Assembly (NCBI GenBank): GCA_014268975.2
Contig: CP077096.1
Span: 1,696,501 to 1,760,500 of the forward strand
DNA length: 64,000 nt
Reading direction: 5' to 3'
Source of the DNA: Pseudomonas wayambapalatensis
GTDB lineage: Bacteria > Pseudomonadota > Gammaproteobacteria > Pseudomonadales > Pseudomonadaceae
Within the stretch, counting starts at the first letter, position 1; the number at the start of each line of letters is the position of its first letter. Position numbers and translations under genes: made by a program. Of the stretch, positions 1 through 10,000 are shown piece by piece. The notes below the pieces were generated by a model, which did no database searches, was not told the DNA's origin, and saw nothing but the letters and a program-made list of their open reading frames with translations.

Positions 1-1050
1 CTGGCCACGACCTGGGTGCAGATCATCAAGGCCGTGCTGCTGCTCTCCGGTGCCAGCTTCATGGCGCTGATGGTGATGAAGCACGTGGGCTTCGACTTCA
101 ACACCCTGTTCTCCGAGGCCATCAAGGTACATGCCAAGGGCGAAGCGATCATGAGCCCGGGCGGCCTGGTCAAGGACCCGATCTCGGCCTTCTCGCTGGG
201 CCTGGCGCTGATGTTCGGCACCGCGGGCCTGCCGCACATCCTGATGCGCTTCTTCACCGTCAGCGACGCCAAGGAAGCGCGCAAGAGCGTGCTGTATGCC
301 ACCGGTTTCATCGGTTACTTCTACATCCTGACCTTCATCATCGGCTTCGGCGCCATCCTGCTGGTCAGCACCAACCCCGACTTCAAGGACGCCGCTGGCG
401 CCCTGCTGGGCGGTAACAACATGGCGGCGGTGCACCTGGCCGATGCCGTGGGTGGCAGTATCTTCCTCGGCTTCATCTCGGCGGTGGCCTTCGCCACCAT
501 CCTCGCCGTGGTGGCCGGCCTCACCCTGGCAGGCGCTTCGGCGGTTTCCCACGACCTGTACGCCAGCGTCTGGCGCAAGGGCAAGGCCAACGACAAGGAC
601 GAGATCCGCGTGTCGAAGATCACCACCGTCGCCCTGGGCGTCCTGGCGATCGGCCTGGGTATCTTGTTTGAGAAGCAGAACATCGCCTTCATGGTTGGCC
701 TGGCCTTCTCCATCGCCGCAAGCTGCAACTTCCCGGTACTGCTGCTCTCGATGTACTGGAAGAAGCTGACCACCCGCGGCGCCATGATCGGCGGCTGGAT
801 GGGCCTGATCAGCGCGGTTGGCCTGATGATCCTCGGCCCGACCATCTGGGTGCAGATCCTCGGTCACGAAAAAGCCATCTATCCGTACGAGTACCCGGCG
901 CTGTTCTCCATGATCATCGCCTTCGCGGGTATCTGGTTCTTCTCGGTCACCGACAAGTCCAAGGCTGCCGATGACGAACGTGCACTGTTCTACCCGCAGT
1001 TCGTTCGCTCGCAGACCGGCCTGGGTGCCAGTGGTGCGGTTTCCCACTGA
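1..1050 (+). CDS. actP: Cation/acetate symporter ActP (5'-truncated by window edge)
   Basis: This is the C-terminal 349 residues of a sodium:solute symporter-family permease that takes up acetate and similar short carboxylates across the inner membrane. Frame 1 is open from base 1, so the start lies outside the window; the GTG at 16 is internal. The translation has repeated hydrophobic spans with a [15 protein letters not shown] segment typical of ActP. ActP proteins are about 550 residues, so roughly the first third is missing. The C-terminal tail is soluble and ends in GASGAVSH. A strong hairpin follows at 1066-1092. Family assignment is confident; substrate is inferred from the family. Confidence 0.93.
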   Translation: MATTWVQIIKAVLLLSGASFMALMVMKHVGFDFNTLFSEAIKVHAKGEAIMSPGGLVKDPISAFSLGLALMFGTAGLPHILMRFFTVSDAKEARKSVLYATGFIGYFYILTFIIGFGAILLVSTNPDFKDAAGALLGGNNMAAVHLADAVGGSIFLGFISAVAFATILAVVAGLTLAGASAVSHDLYASVWRKGKANDKDEIRVSKITTVALGVLAIGLGILFEKQNIAFMVGLAFSIAASCNFPVLLLSMYWKKLTTRGAMIGGWMGLISAVGLMILGPTIWVQILGHEKAIYPYEYPALFSMIIAFAGIWFFSVTDKSKAADDERALFYPQFVRSQTGLGASGAVSH

Positions 1051-1065
1051 TCGTTGATGCCGAGT

Positions 1066-1097
1066 ACGACGCCCCGCCTGCCGGGGCGTCGTCGTTT
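1066..1097 (+). terminator. Rho-independent-type hairpin after actP
   Basis: An 11-bp perfect stem (1066-1076 with 1082-1092, GC-rich, 5-nt loop) is followed by a short T-containing stretch, 16 bases after the actP stop. It separates actP from the fimbrial block. Confidence 0.75.
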
Positions 1098-1111
1098 CTG
1101 GCTGATGGCAT

Positions 1112-1186
1112 TTTCCTATCCCTGGGAAATTTCCCAAGCTCGCTGGGAAGGGTCTGAGTTAATGCGTCGATTACTCCGCGAATAAT
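1112..1186 (+). promoter_or_regulatory. Candidate response-regulator heptads and promoter of the fimbrial operon
   Basis: Four related heptads lie here: TTTCCTA (1112-1118), TGGGAAA (1123-1129), TTTCCCA (1130-1136) and TGGGAAG (1144-1150). The middle two form the perfect palindrome TGGGAAATTTCCCA, and the two TGGGAA copies are 21 bases apart, two helical turns. NarL/FixJ-family regulators bind such inverted heptads, and the Bordetella BvgA consensus is close to TTTCCTA (from memory). A possible -10, AATAAT, is at 1181-1186; no convincing -35 was found, as expected for an activated promoter. A further TGGGAAG is at 4360-4366, before the chaperone gene. Function is inferred. Confidence 0.4.
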
Positions 1187-1243
1187 GGGCCAGGTGACGC
1201 AGTCAAGCGTTATTCCGCCTCATTACTTCAAGGAGATTTCCTC

Positions 1244-1723
1244 ATGAAACGTCTGTTCATGACCCTGCCCCTCGCGCTGTTCACCGCCGCATCGGCATAT
1301 GCCGTCGACCCTATCGAAAAGCAGGTCCAGGTCACCGCGCAGGTGCCTACCGATGCTTTCTTCGTCGAGCCGGTGGGCGGCAACTGGATGAACGACCCGC
1401 AGGAACTGGCCTGGAACTCGTTCCGCAGCGAACTGCAGCCGATCCGCAAGCAGTTGCAGGTCAAGAGCACCGTCGGCCCGATCACCGCCTACCTGGTGTC
1501 GCCGGCGGCGGTCAGCGACGGGGTGAACAGCATCGGCCTGGATGTGTCGGTGGCCGGCACCACGCTCAGCACCACCTCCACCGAAGTCATCAGCGCGGCC
1601 CAGGCGGCGCCGGGTGCGGTGGTCGGTTTCGAGATCGCGGCTCAAGCCGCGCCAGCCGGCGGCTATGTGCCCGGCAGCTACCAGGGGCTGGTGAGCATGA
1701 TGTTCGAAACCGCCATCCCCTGA
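1244..1723 (+). CDS. CS1-type fimbrial major pilin
   Basis: This 159-residue secreted protein is the probable structural subunit of a CS1-type (alpha, class 5, alternate chaperone-usher) fimbria. Residues 1-20 look like a Sec signal peptide with cleavage after AYA. The mature protein starts VDPIEKQVQVTAQV, the charged-then-alternating pattern of the donor strand in CFA/I, CS1 and cable-pilus major subunits. It contains no cysteines, usual for this class. A strong Shine-Dalgarno AAGGAG (1230-1235) sits 8 bases before ATG. It leads the pilin-usher-chaperone-tip series, and its promoter region carries repeated heptads. Assignment rests on N-terminal pattern, size and neighbours. Confidence 0.85.
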   Translation: MKRLFMTLPLALFTAASAYAVDPIEKQVQVTAQVPTDAFFVEPVGGNWMNDPQELAWNSFRSELQPIRKQLQVKSTVGPITAYLVSPAAVSDGVNSIGLDVSVAGTTLSTTSTEVISAAQAAPGAVVGFEIAAQAAPAGGYVPGSYQGLVSMMFETAIP

Positions 1724-1801
1724 TTCGCCCACTCCCTGCTTTCCATTGCCCGTTGCCGCCTCTGTCTGCTGCTTGTCAGGGCCGGGCGGGCATTGCCTGC
1801 C

Positions 1802-4309
1802 ATGATGCCTATGTCAATCTTTCAGCCTATCCCTGTCGCGCTCCGCCATTGCCTGCTCGTGGGCGCCTGCATCGCCTTGATGCCCCGGGTCGGCCTTGCT
1901 GCCACTGCGACCCTGGGGCGGGTCGAGGGTTTGCCCCGCGAGTTCGAGGGGCATTTCTTCGATGTGCCGCTGGCGGTGCGGGTGGACCTGGACGGCCGCT
2001 ACCTGGGTGACGCCCTGGTGGTACTGGGGCGTGACGAGCAGGTGCAACTGCTCGAGTTCACCGAGACCGACGAGAGCCGCGAGCCCGAAAGCCTGCGCCA
2101 GCGCTGGCAGGAGCGTCTGGCACGAGCGCGACCGCTGGGCGATTGTCTTCAGGATTGTCCCGACGGGCTTCAGGCCGTGCACTACAGCCTGGTCAACTCG
2201 CAGTTGTCTTTGCTCACCCTGCAGGCCGAAAGCGCCGGGCAGGCACCTCGCTTTCATCGACCGCCAGAGCAGGGAAGCACAGGCCTGCTGCTGCGCAATC
2301 AGCTCAATCTGGTCGGTGATGGACGCGGCGGCACGGGGCGCTTTGCATTACAAGGCCAGGGCAGCATCGGCCACTGGACCGCCCTGGCCGACGGACAACT
2401 CGACCGTGGCAGCGAGGCCGACGCCTCGACCCGCTATCACGTCGAGCAGCTGTATGCCGAACGCCTGGTCGAAGATCACTTCTACCGGCTCGGCTACTTC
2501 ACCCCCAGCGCCCAGGGCCTGACGCGCCAGCCAAGGCTGAACGGGGCCAGCGCCGACACCACGCTGGGGGTGATGTTCGGCAGCAGCGATGGGTTGACCC
2601 TGGACACCGGCATGCCCAGCGCCACACCGATCTACGTCACCCCTGACCGGCCGGCGATCGTCGAGATCTACCGCAACGGTGTGCTGATCAACAGCCAGCC
2701 TGTGCAGCCTGGCTTGCAGACCCTGGACACTCGTGTGCTGCCCGGTGGCATCTACGAGGTCGAGGTGCGTCTGGTCGAGGATGGCCAGGTCACCTCGCGC
2801 GACCAGGCATTCATCTACAAACCCAGCAACTGGAGCAGCCGCGGCGGACGTTGGCGCTACAACGTCTACCTGGGACGACAGAGCAGCGTGCTGAGCAACT
2901 GGTCACGCGAGCATGACGACAGCCTCAGTGGCGGCGTCCTGGCCAACTACCTCTTGCATCCACGCGCAGTGGTGGGGGTTTCCGTGCAGCAGATCGATGA
3001 GCAGCAGCAGTTCGGCACCTCGCTGGACTGGGATGTGCACGAGCGCTTCAAGCTGTATGGCAACCTCTATCAGGCCCGGGGCTATGGCAACGGCTACGAC
3101 CTGCAGGCCGTCGGCAACTTCGAGCGCACCTCCCTGGTGGCCAGCCACAGCCGCTCCTGGCTCGCCCCCGAGACGACCACCCAGCGCCCTCATGCGGCGC
3201 AGTCGACCCGGCAGACCTCGGTGTCGCTGAGCCAGCGCCTGGACCCGCGCCACACTGCCAACCTGCGGCTGTCGCACAGCCGCGGAGGCAGCGAGGGCGT
3301 GGGCTTGGACCTGGGGTGGTCGTACTACGGGCGGCTGTTCGGCTCCGATGCCAACTGGCGGCTGTCGGTGTTCGACCGTCCCGGTACGCTGGCCACCGGC
3401 GAGTCACGCAGCCGCGGGGTCAACCTGGCCTTGAGCATGAGCCTGGGAGGCGGCAAGGGGCGGCGTTTGTCGGCGACCGTCGGCACCCGCACGTCTCGCG
3501 ACGGCGGGCGCGACGTCAACACCTCGCTGGCCTACCAGCAAGACCTCGAGCTCGGGCCGCTGCGCAGTGTCGGTGCAACGATGAGTGCCGACCGCTATGG
3601 CGTGGGGCTCGGCGGCGATACCCAGTTCGAAAGTGAGGTGATGCATGGCGATGCCTACGTGCAGCAATCCTCCTACAACGGCGAGTTCAGTGGTGGGGTG
3701 AACCTGGAGAGCCTGCTCGCGCTTGGGGGCGGCAAAGTCGCCCTGAGCGGCCAGTACCTGCCGCATCAGGCGGGCCTGATCGTCGACGTCGACAGTGACT
3801 TGCCCGACCTGAAACTGCACGCCGACGACCCCAATGGCACCACGTCACTCCTGCGCCCCGGGCGTAACGTGATACCGGTCGCGGCCTACAAGCCTGGCAG
3901 CGTGCAGTTCGATTTCGACGGTGTCGACGCGACGGCGGCGCTGATCCAGCCCGCCAGCCTGGATTACCACCTCAACCGAGGGGGTATCGCTTATCGCCAG
4001 TTGCGGGTGATGCGCACGGTCATGGTGCTGGGGCGGTTGTTCGACGACAAGGGCCAGCCTCTGCGTGGCGCGCAGGTGATCAATGACGCCAGCCGCAGTG
4101 TCACCGAAGTCGATGGTTTCTTCGCTGTGGAAATGAGCGAGTCGACACCGACCCTCGAAGTCCGTCTCAAGGGGGCCGCGGTCTGTCTGCTGGCGCTGGA
4201 CACCTCGCGGCTGGTACGTGAAGGCGACGTATTGCTGGCTGGCGACCAGCAGTGCCGGCGTGGCGAGCTGGCAGGCGAGAGCAGGGCGGGCATGGATGCA
4301 GGCAGTTGA
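1802..4309 (+). CDS. CS1-type fimbrial outer-membrane usher
   Basis: This is a large outer-membrane usher of the CfaC/CooC/CblC/TcfC type, which receives chaperone-bound pilins and threads the fibre out of the cell. It is about 835 residues, the usual usher size. A signal peptide ends near GLAATA; then follow an N-terminal domain, a long barrel rich in alternating polar/aromatic strands, and a C-terminal globular part (VLGRLFDDKGQPLRGAQV...) resembling a small carboxypeptidase-regulatory fold seen in this usher class. In-frame starts are TTG 1793, ATG 1802, 1805 and 1811; none has a good Shine-Dalgarno, so the first ATG was chosen with low certainty. A 117-base gap before the chaperone contains a weak hairpin plus T-run. 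Confidence 0.85.
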   Translation: MMPMSIFQPIPVALRHCLLVGACIALMPRVGLAATATLGRVEGLPREFEGHFFDVPLAVRVDLDGRYLGDALVVLGRDEQVQLLEFTETDESREPESLRQRWQERLARARPLGDCLQDCPDGLQAVHYSLVNSQLSLLTLQAESAGQAPRFHRPPEQGSTGLLLRNQLNLVGDGRGGTGRFALQGQGSIGHWTALADGQLDRGSEADASTRYHVEQLYAERLVEDHFYRLGYFTPSAQGLTRQPRLNGASADTTLGVMFGSSDGLTLDTGMPSATPIYVTPDRPAIVEIYRNGVLINSQPVQPGLQTLDTRVLPGGIYEVEVRLVEDGQVTSRDQAFIYKPSNWSSRGGRWRYNVYLGRQSSVLSNWSREHDDSLSGGVLANYLLHPRAVVGVSVQQIDEQQQFGTSLDWDVHERFKLYGNLYQARGYGNGYDLQAVGNFERTSLVASHSRSWLAPETTTQRPHAAQSTRQTSVSLSQRLDPRHTANLRLSHSRGGSEGVGLDLGWSYYGRLFGSDANWRLSVFDRPGTLATGESRSRGVNLALSMSLGGGKGRRLSATVGTRTSRDGGRDVNTSLAYQQDLELGPLRSVGATMSADRYGVGLGGDTQFESEVMHGDAYVQQSSYNGEFSGGVNLESLLALGGGKVALSGQYLPHQAGLIVDVDSDLPDLKLHADDPNGTTSLLRPGRNVIPVAAYKPGSVQFDFDGVDATAALIQPASLDYHLNRGGIAYRQLRVMRTVMVLGRLFDDKGQPLRGAQVINDASRSVTEVDGFFAVEMSESTPTLEVRLKGAAVCLLALDTSRLVREGDVLLAGDQQCRRGELAGESRAGMDAGS

Positions 4310-4314
4310 AGGGA

Positions 4315-4336
4315 AGAGCAGTTTTTCCTGCTTTTT
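4315..4336 (+). terminator. Weak attenuator-like hairpin between usher and chaperone genes
   Basis: AGCAG (4317-4321) can pair with CTGCT (4328-4332), directly followed by Ts. The stem is short, so at most it would reduce read-through from usher into chaperone. It lies in the only sizeable gap inside the fimbrial gene series after the pilin-usher gap. Confidence 0.3.
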
Positions 4337-4441
4337 GTAGGAGGTTTCTCATCACGTTTTGGGAAGTGTCGTTCGCATCGCTGCATGGCCACGTGATCGA
4401 CGCCCCCCTAATATCCTATTGAATATATGGAGATTTATCGC

Positions 4442-5173
4442 ATGGGTATCCGTAGCCTGATGGCCCTGCTGCTGGCGCTGCCGCTGTCACTTCACGCGGC
4501 CCCCGAACTGAATATCGGTGGCCTCTACGACTACCTTGAAGGTGATCGCAGCACCCTGCTGAAACGGGTGCGCAATGGTGGCGATACCACCGCCTTCGTC
4601 AAGATCAGCGTTGTGGAGCTGGTGTACGACGCCGACGGTCAAGCCCGTGAAGTCGCGACCGATGGATTGGCGCTCGAGCAGCGAGGGCTGGTGGTCAGCC
4701 CCGCGCGGCTGATCGTGCCGGCTGGTGGAATGCAGGCTGTGCGCCTGCTCTATCGCGGCCCGCGAGACCAGGAGCGCTATTACCGCCTGCGCTTTTTACC
4801 GGTGCTGCCTGAGCGCGGCGATGACTTTGCCGTCGATGAACAACAGGCGAGCAGCTACCGTGAGCACTTGCAGGCCGGGGTCAACCTGCTGGCCGGTTAC
4901 GGCTCGCTGCTGTTCGTACGTCCGCAGCAGCCACGCTTCGATACCCGGATCCGCCGCCAGGGTGGTCAACTGGAGGTGACCAACGCCGGCAACGCCAGTG
5001 TGGTCCTGGATCGTTTCCGTCAATGCCACGCGTCGGCGCAGACCTGTGACGCGGCCACCAAGCATCACTTGTTGCCGGGGCGTAGCCGACAATTCAGTGG
5101 CCATGTGGAAAAGGAACATCGCTTCGACCTGCATGAAGGGGCCGAACGCCGCGATGTCGTGGTGGAAGGATGA
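4442..5173 (+). CDS. CS1-type periplasmic fimbrial chaperone
   Basis: This is a 243-residue periplasmic chaperone that should cap and fold the pilin and tip subunits before delivery to the usher. A signal peptide (LMALLLALPLSLHAA) precedes a two-domain immunoglobulin-like architecture; VSPARLIVPAGGMQAVRLLYRG is the conserved stretch before the second half of domain 1 in this family. An in-frame ATG at 4427 exists, but GGAG (4429-4432) lies 9 bases before ATG 4442, which decides the start. The tip-protein gene overlaps the stop by 4 bases (ATGA), implying translational coupling. Two cysteines late in the protein (QCHASAQTC) may form a disulfide. Confidence 0.82.
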   Translation: MGIRSLMALLLALPLSLHAAPELNIGGLYDYLEGDRSTLLKRVRNGGDTTAFVKISVVELVYDADGQAREVATDGLALEQRGLVVSPARLIVPAGGMQAVRLLYRGPRDQERYYRLRFLPVLPERGDDFAVDEQQASSYREHLQAGVNLLAGYGSLLFVRPQQPRFDTRIRRQGGQLEVTNAGNASVVLDRFRQCHASAQTCDAATKHHLLPGRSRQFSGHVEKEHRFDLHEGAERRDVVVEG

Positions 5174-6375
5174 GCCGCCTTGCAGGACGCGGTCGCCTTG
5201 CGCATGTCGGTCGCACCTGGCTATGGCTCATGCTGCTCGTCGCACCGGTGGTCCCTGCCCTGGAGGTGACCTTGACTGCAAAATACCATGGCGGTGGGTC
5301 GGGACGGTTCGAGAATACTACGCCGCCTGGAGGGCTCTGCCAGAGCTGGGGTTCGACTTGCCGTAACCAGATGACCGTCACCCTGCCTATCACCTATACC
5401 AAGACCACGATCCGGACAGCTTCGGATGTGCGCGATACCTTTTTCGTCAAGGTTCCTGCTCGACGGGAGATCGAGGTGCGCTCGGACGACGGGCTCGAAT
5501 CCCGGCGCATGGTGTTCGAATGGACCGCGCTCAGCCAGCGCGTGCTCGGCGCGAATCTCAATCGACATACGCTTTATCAGGCCACGCCCGTGGGCGGCTG
5601 CAGCAGTATCGGCAGCGTATCGCAGTTCCGTCCGGCCCTCGTCTCCTACCTCTGGCGCATCGGCGATCCGATCTCGCCGGGTGCCTGCACTGCAGATGGT
5701 GGTTACGCTGCTGCGGGCTTCAGCCAGAACCTCGACGTCCAGGAAACCAGCGTCGCCTTCCAACTCGACCTGCCACCGCCTTACCGCCTGCGCTCTGGCA
5801 CCTATCGAGGCTCCACCACCTACCGCATCGGCCCGGGCATGGACTTCGACTTCGGAAATGGGGTGTCGGCGCTCAGCGGCGATACCCTGACCGTCAATTT
5901 CGAACTGGATGTGCAGCATGCCTTCGTGTTCGAGTTTCCCCCAGGCTCCGACCGTGCCGTGCTCGAGCCCCGGGGCGGCTGGCAGGCATGGCTGGGCGGT
6001 GGTCGGGTTCCACAGCGGCTTTATCGCGACCTGCCTTTTCGGGTGTGGTCGACCGGCCCGTTCAAGGTCTACAAGCTGTGCCAGTACGACAGTGGTACGC
6101 AGTGCGCGATCCGAGATGCCGCCAGCCATCAGGCCGACCTGGGAGTGGCACTCAGCCTGCCTGGCGGGATCCAGCATGGGGGCGGCGCGGTGCAGCGACT
6201 GCCGCTACCCACGGGGCGCGCCATGGCAGTGCAGTTCGAATCGGTACAGCCGGTGGCGAACCGCCCCGGGCAGTTGCACTTCGCCATCGAATCCGATCAG
6301 GTACGCGGCATGCTGGCCAATGCCGGAAGCACCTACACTGGCCTGGTTACCGTCGTTTTCGATGCCGAGTTGTAG
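5170..6375 (+). CDS. CS1-type fimbrial tip protein / minor pilin, putative adhesin
   Basis: This 401-residue secreted protein occupies the position of CfaE/CooD/CblD, the tip adhesin and assembly initiator of CS1-type fimbriae. A hydrophobic signal (LWLMLLVAPVVPALE) is followed by a cysteine-containing N-terminal half, as expected for an adhesin domain, and a pilin-like C-terminal half ending in strands (GLVTVVFDAEL) resembling the pilin end. It overlaps the chaperone gene by ATGA. The response-regulator gene follows 29 bases later. Sequence among tip proteins is very divergent, so receptor specificity cannot be inferred. Role is assigned mostly by position, size and secretion signal. Confidence 0.75.
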   Translation: MSRLAGRGRLAHVGRTWLWLMLLVAPVVPALEVTLTAKYHGGGSGRFENTTPPGGLCQSWGSTCRNQMTVTLPITYTKTTIRTASDVRDTFFVKVPARREIEVRSDDGLESRRMVFEWTALSQRVLGANLNRHTLYQATPVGGCSSIGSVSQFRPALVSYLWRIGDPISPGACTADGGYAAAGFSQNLDVQETSVAFQLDLPPPYRLRSGTYRGSTTYRIGPGMDFDFGNGVSALSGDTLTVNFELDVQHAFVFEFPPGSDRAVLEPRGGWQAWLGGGRVPQRLYRDLPFRVWSTGPFKVYKLCQYDSGTQCAIRDAASHQADLGVALSLPGGIQHGGGAVQRLPLPTGRAMAVQFESVQPVANRPGQLHFAIESDQVRGMLANAGSTYTGLVTVVFDAEL

Positions 6376-6404
6376 TCCATGGACATGACGAGCGAGGAAC
6401 GAGC

Positions 6405-7031
6405 ATGAGCAGGGTACTGGTGGTCGACGACCACCCTTTCATCCGCTCGACCGTGTGCATGCTGTTGCGCCAGGAACGGCTGGAGGTCGTCGGGCAGGCG
6501 GACAATGGTATCGATGCACTGCGGTTGATGCGTCAGGAACCGGTGGACCTGGTGATCCTGGACATCACCATGCCGGGCCTGGATGGCCTGGAGGTGATCG
6601 CCCGGATGCGCAGCCTGGAGCACCCGGCCAAGTCGCTGATCCTCACCTCGCAACTGGCCGAGGCCTATTCGCTGCGTTGCATGCAGGCCGGCGCTGCGGG
6701 TTACGTGTCCAAGACCGATGATCTTGGCGAACTGAACAAGGCGGTGCGCGCGGTGCTTTCCGGTTACACCTACTTTCCGCAGGTGACGCTCAGCTCGGTG
6801 CACCGGCAGGATCTCAAGGCCAGCGAGGCACAGTGCATCGCCAGCCTCACCGACCGTGAACTGATGGTTCTGCAGCAGTTGGCCAGGGGCTTGAGCAACA
6901 AGGCAATTGGCGATGCGATGTTACTGAGCAACAAGACCATCAGCACCTACAAGAGCCGTCTGCTGGAAAAGCTGCGGGTCCGTTCGCTCATCGATCTCGC
7001 GGATTTCGCCCGCCGCAACCTGCTGATCTAG
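6405..7031 (+). CDS. NarL/FixJ-family response regulator, probable fimbrial regulator
   Basis: This 208-residue cytoplasmic transcription factor has a receiver domain (about 1-120) and a C-terminal LuxR-type helix-turn-helix (about 142-205). The acidic pocket VVDDH and phospho-acceptor Asp53 (VILDITMPG) are intact, with the conserved Thr/Ser switch (ILTSQ) and Lys (VSKTDD). The HTH motif LTDRELMVLQQLARGLSNKA is canonical. The same frame is open far upstream, but ATG 6405 matches the domain start. Ten bases after it begins a BvgS-like hybrid kinase, the likely partner. Burkholderia cable-pilus loci similarly carry cblS/cblT/cblR regulators (from memory). The heptads at 1112-1150 are the natural candidate binding site. 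Confidence 0.92.
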   Translation: MSRVLVVDDHPFIRSTVCMLLRQERLEVVGQADNGIDALRLMRQEPVDLVILDITMPGLDGLEVIARMRSLEHPAKSLILTSQLAEAYSLRCMQAGAAGYVSKTDDLGELNKAVRAVLSGYTYFPQVTLSSVHRQDLKASEAQCIASLTDRELMVLQQLARGLSNKAIGDAMLLSNKTISTYKSRLLEKLRVRSLIDLADFARRNLLI

Positions 7032-7040
7032 AGCTGTCCA

Positions 7041-10000
7041 GTGCTCGGGCGAGCCCTGTCGCTGGCGCTGCTGTTGTGCCTGATCGCCCCGCCGGTGGCG
7101 GCTGCCACCCAGTTGCATTCGTGGGTTGTCCTGGAGGGGCCGACCATCGAGCCGACACAAGACGCCCTGCGCTGGTTGTGGGAGCGAGGTCGGTTGCGCC
7201 TGGGTATCGTCGAACGACACGATCCCCCTTTCGACCTGCTGGGCACTGGCCAGACCTATGAGGGCATCACTGCCGACTACGCCAGCCTGGTGGCGGCGCG
7301 TTTGCGCCTGCCGGTCGAGGTGCAGGTGTTTGCCTCGCAGGATGAAGCCTTTGCAGCGTTGCGTGATGCACGCGTCGACCTGGTCGGCTCGGTGACTGCA
7401 CGCCAGGCCCAGGATGCGGGGCTGCGCTTGTCGCACCCCTATGCCGAGGATCGGCCCATGCTGATGGCGGCCCGGCCGACTGGCGTACCTGGTCGAGGGC
7501 ATGAACCCGGTATGCGCCTGGCCATGGTTGAAGGTTATCGCCCACTGGAGCAGGTTCTGGCGGTCTACCCGCTGGCGCAGGTCCAGTGGCATGCCTCGCC
7601 GTTCAGTGCCATGGCCGCGCTGGTACTGGGCCAGGCCGATGTGTACATCGGGGATGGCCTCAAAGGGCGCTACCTGCTGGGGCGCAGTCAGCTGTTCGGG
7701 GTCGAGGCGGTCGGTCACGCAGACCTGGATTCACAAGCGATCGGTTTTGCCATGCTCGACTCGACCGGACCGCTGGCGGCCCTGGTCGATGACGCCCTCG
7801 CCAGCCTTGGCGAGCCCCAGCATGAGCAGATCCGCCGACGCTGGAGCCCTTTGGTAATGGCGGCCTACGATCCTGCGGCCTTGCAGTTGAGCACTTCCGA
7901 GCAGCGCTGGATCGCTGACAATCCTGTGGTCAAGGTGGTGCTGGACGAACAGTTGCTACCCCTGAGCTATCGCGATGCCAAGACGGGGCTGCAGGGGCTT
8001 AGCCTGGACATCCTGCAATGGGTCAGCCAGCGCACCGGGTTGCGTTTCGAGGTGCAGGGCACAGGCACTATCGAGCAGATGATCGAGTGGGTACGTCAAG
8101 GGCGTGCGCAAGTGATTGCCGGTTTGGCCTACAGCCCGCAACGGGCCCGCGAGCTGAGTTTCAGTCGGGCTTACCTGAGTGCGTCAAGGGTGCTGGTGAC
8201 ACGTGAAGACGCCCCCGGCCCCGCGAGCCTGGCCGGGCTGGAGGGGCACCGACTTGGCGTGATCCTGGGCAGTGCCGTGCCGGACCTCCTGGCCCAGCGC
8301 TACCCGCGTATCCGCTTGCAAGCCTATGACGGGGCGCTGGAGGCCCTGCACGCGGTCGCCCGCGGCCAGGTGAGCGCGGCGGTGCTGACCTACGACGATG
8401 CGCGGCCGATGATCGCTCGATGGTACCCGGGGCGGGTGAAGATCGCGGCCAGCGTATCCCTGCCACCGGCTCACTTTGCGTTTGCCACGGCGCGCGGCGA
8501 GCAGGAGTTGCAGAGCATCCTGAACAAGGCTCTGCTCAGCCTCTCCCCACAGGAAACCGATGCCCTGGTGCGCCGCTGGCGCAACCCGCTGATCGTGGGG
8601 GACGGGGTCTGGTCACGCTATCGTGGCAAGATCCTGGGAGGCTTCGCGGCGGCCTTGGGCCTGCTGTTGCTGGCGCTGGTATGGATCCGTTACCTGCGCC
8701 GTCTGCAGCGAGAGGCGGCACGGGCGCGCCGCGAGGCTGAGGCGGCGAACCAGGCCAAGACGGATTTTCTCACCACCATGAGCCATGAAATCCGCACCCC
8801 GCTGCACGCCGTGCTGGGCATGCTTGAACTGGCCCAGCGCAAGGCGGGCCAAGGTGTCCTCGACCGCATGGCCATCGAGGTGGCCACCGATGCCGCACGC
8901 GGCCTGCTTGAGCTGGTCGGTGACATTCTCGATGTCAGCCGGATCGAAGCCGGACGTTTGCAACTGGCGCCGCAGCGGGTCGTGCTGGGTGAGCAGGTGG
9001 CCAGCGTGGTTCAGTTGTTCGAAGAGCAGGCGCGGGCCAAGGGGCTGGTGTTGGAGCTGGACATGCGCGGTGCACAGGCGTGCGAGGTCATGCTCGACCC
9101 TCTGCGCTTCAAGCAGATCCTCGCCAACGTCCTGAGCAATGCGATCAAGTTCACTGGGGAGGGCCATGTCCGGGTTGATTTGCAGGCGCGTGCGCAGGGG
9201 GCCAGGCTGACGGTCGAGCTGGTCGTGGAGGATACCGGGATCGGCATTGCCGCCGATGAATTGGCAGTTCTTGGCCAGCTCTTTCGCCAGGCCAGCAACC
9301 AGCGGCAATCGCCACGGCAGAGCGCCGGGCTGGGTCTGGCCATCAGTCGCAGCCTGTGCCAGATGATGGGGGGGCACCTGAGGCTGGACAGTGTGCTGGG
9401 GCAGGGAACACGCGTGTGCATCCACCTTGAGTTGCCCTTGCTGACCGCGCAGGAAGCCCGTGAGGGGCCGACCGCGCCCACAGCCATGGCGCACTTCGCC
9501 AGATTGCGGGTGTTGGTGGTCGATGACTATCCGGCCAACCGTCTGCTGCTGGCGCAGCAGCTCGATTACCTCGGCCATCAGGCCCGCGTCGCCGAAGATG
9601 GCACGCAGGCCTTGCGCTTGTGGCTCAAGGAGCATTTCGATGTAGTAATCAGCGATTGCAACATGCCACGCCTCGGTGTGCAGGCGCTGGCGCGGGCAAT
9701 CCGCGAACATGAGCGACGCAGCGAGCGTCCGCGCTGCCGGGTCATCGGGCTCACGGCCAGCGCCCTGGCCGATGAGCGAAACCGTTGCCGGGCGGCGGGC
9801 ATGGACGCTTGCCTGTTCAAACCGCTGGGGCTGCAAGACCTGGAGCGGGTGCTGACGGCCTGTCGTCCACCCTCGCGAGCGACCGCATGCGGGCAACCGA
9901 TCCTGGACATGGCCCATTTGACGCGTCTGGTGGGCAAGGACCAGGCTGCGCTCAATGCCTTGCTGGCCGATTTGCGCAGCAGCAATCGCAGCGACCTCGA

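Noticed and set aside
5520..6404. Upstream extension of the response regulator frame into the tip-protein gene
   Set aside because: Arg/Pro/Gln-rich out-of-frame reading of the tip-protein gene; the receiver domain starts exactly at ATG 6405.
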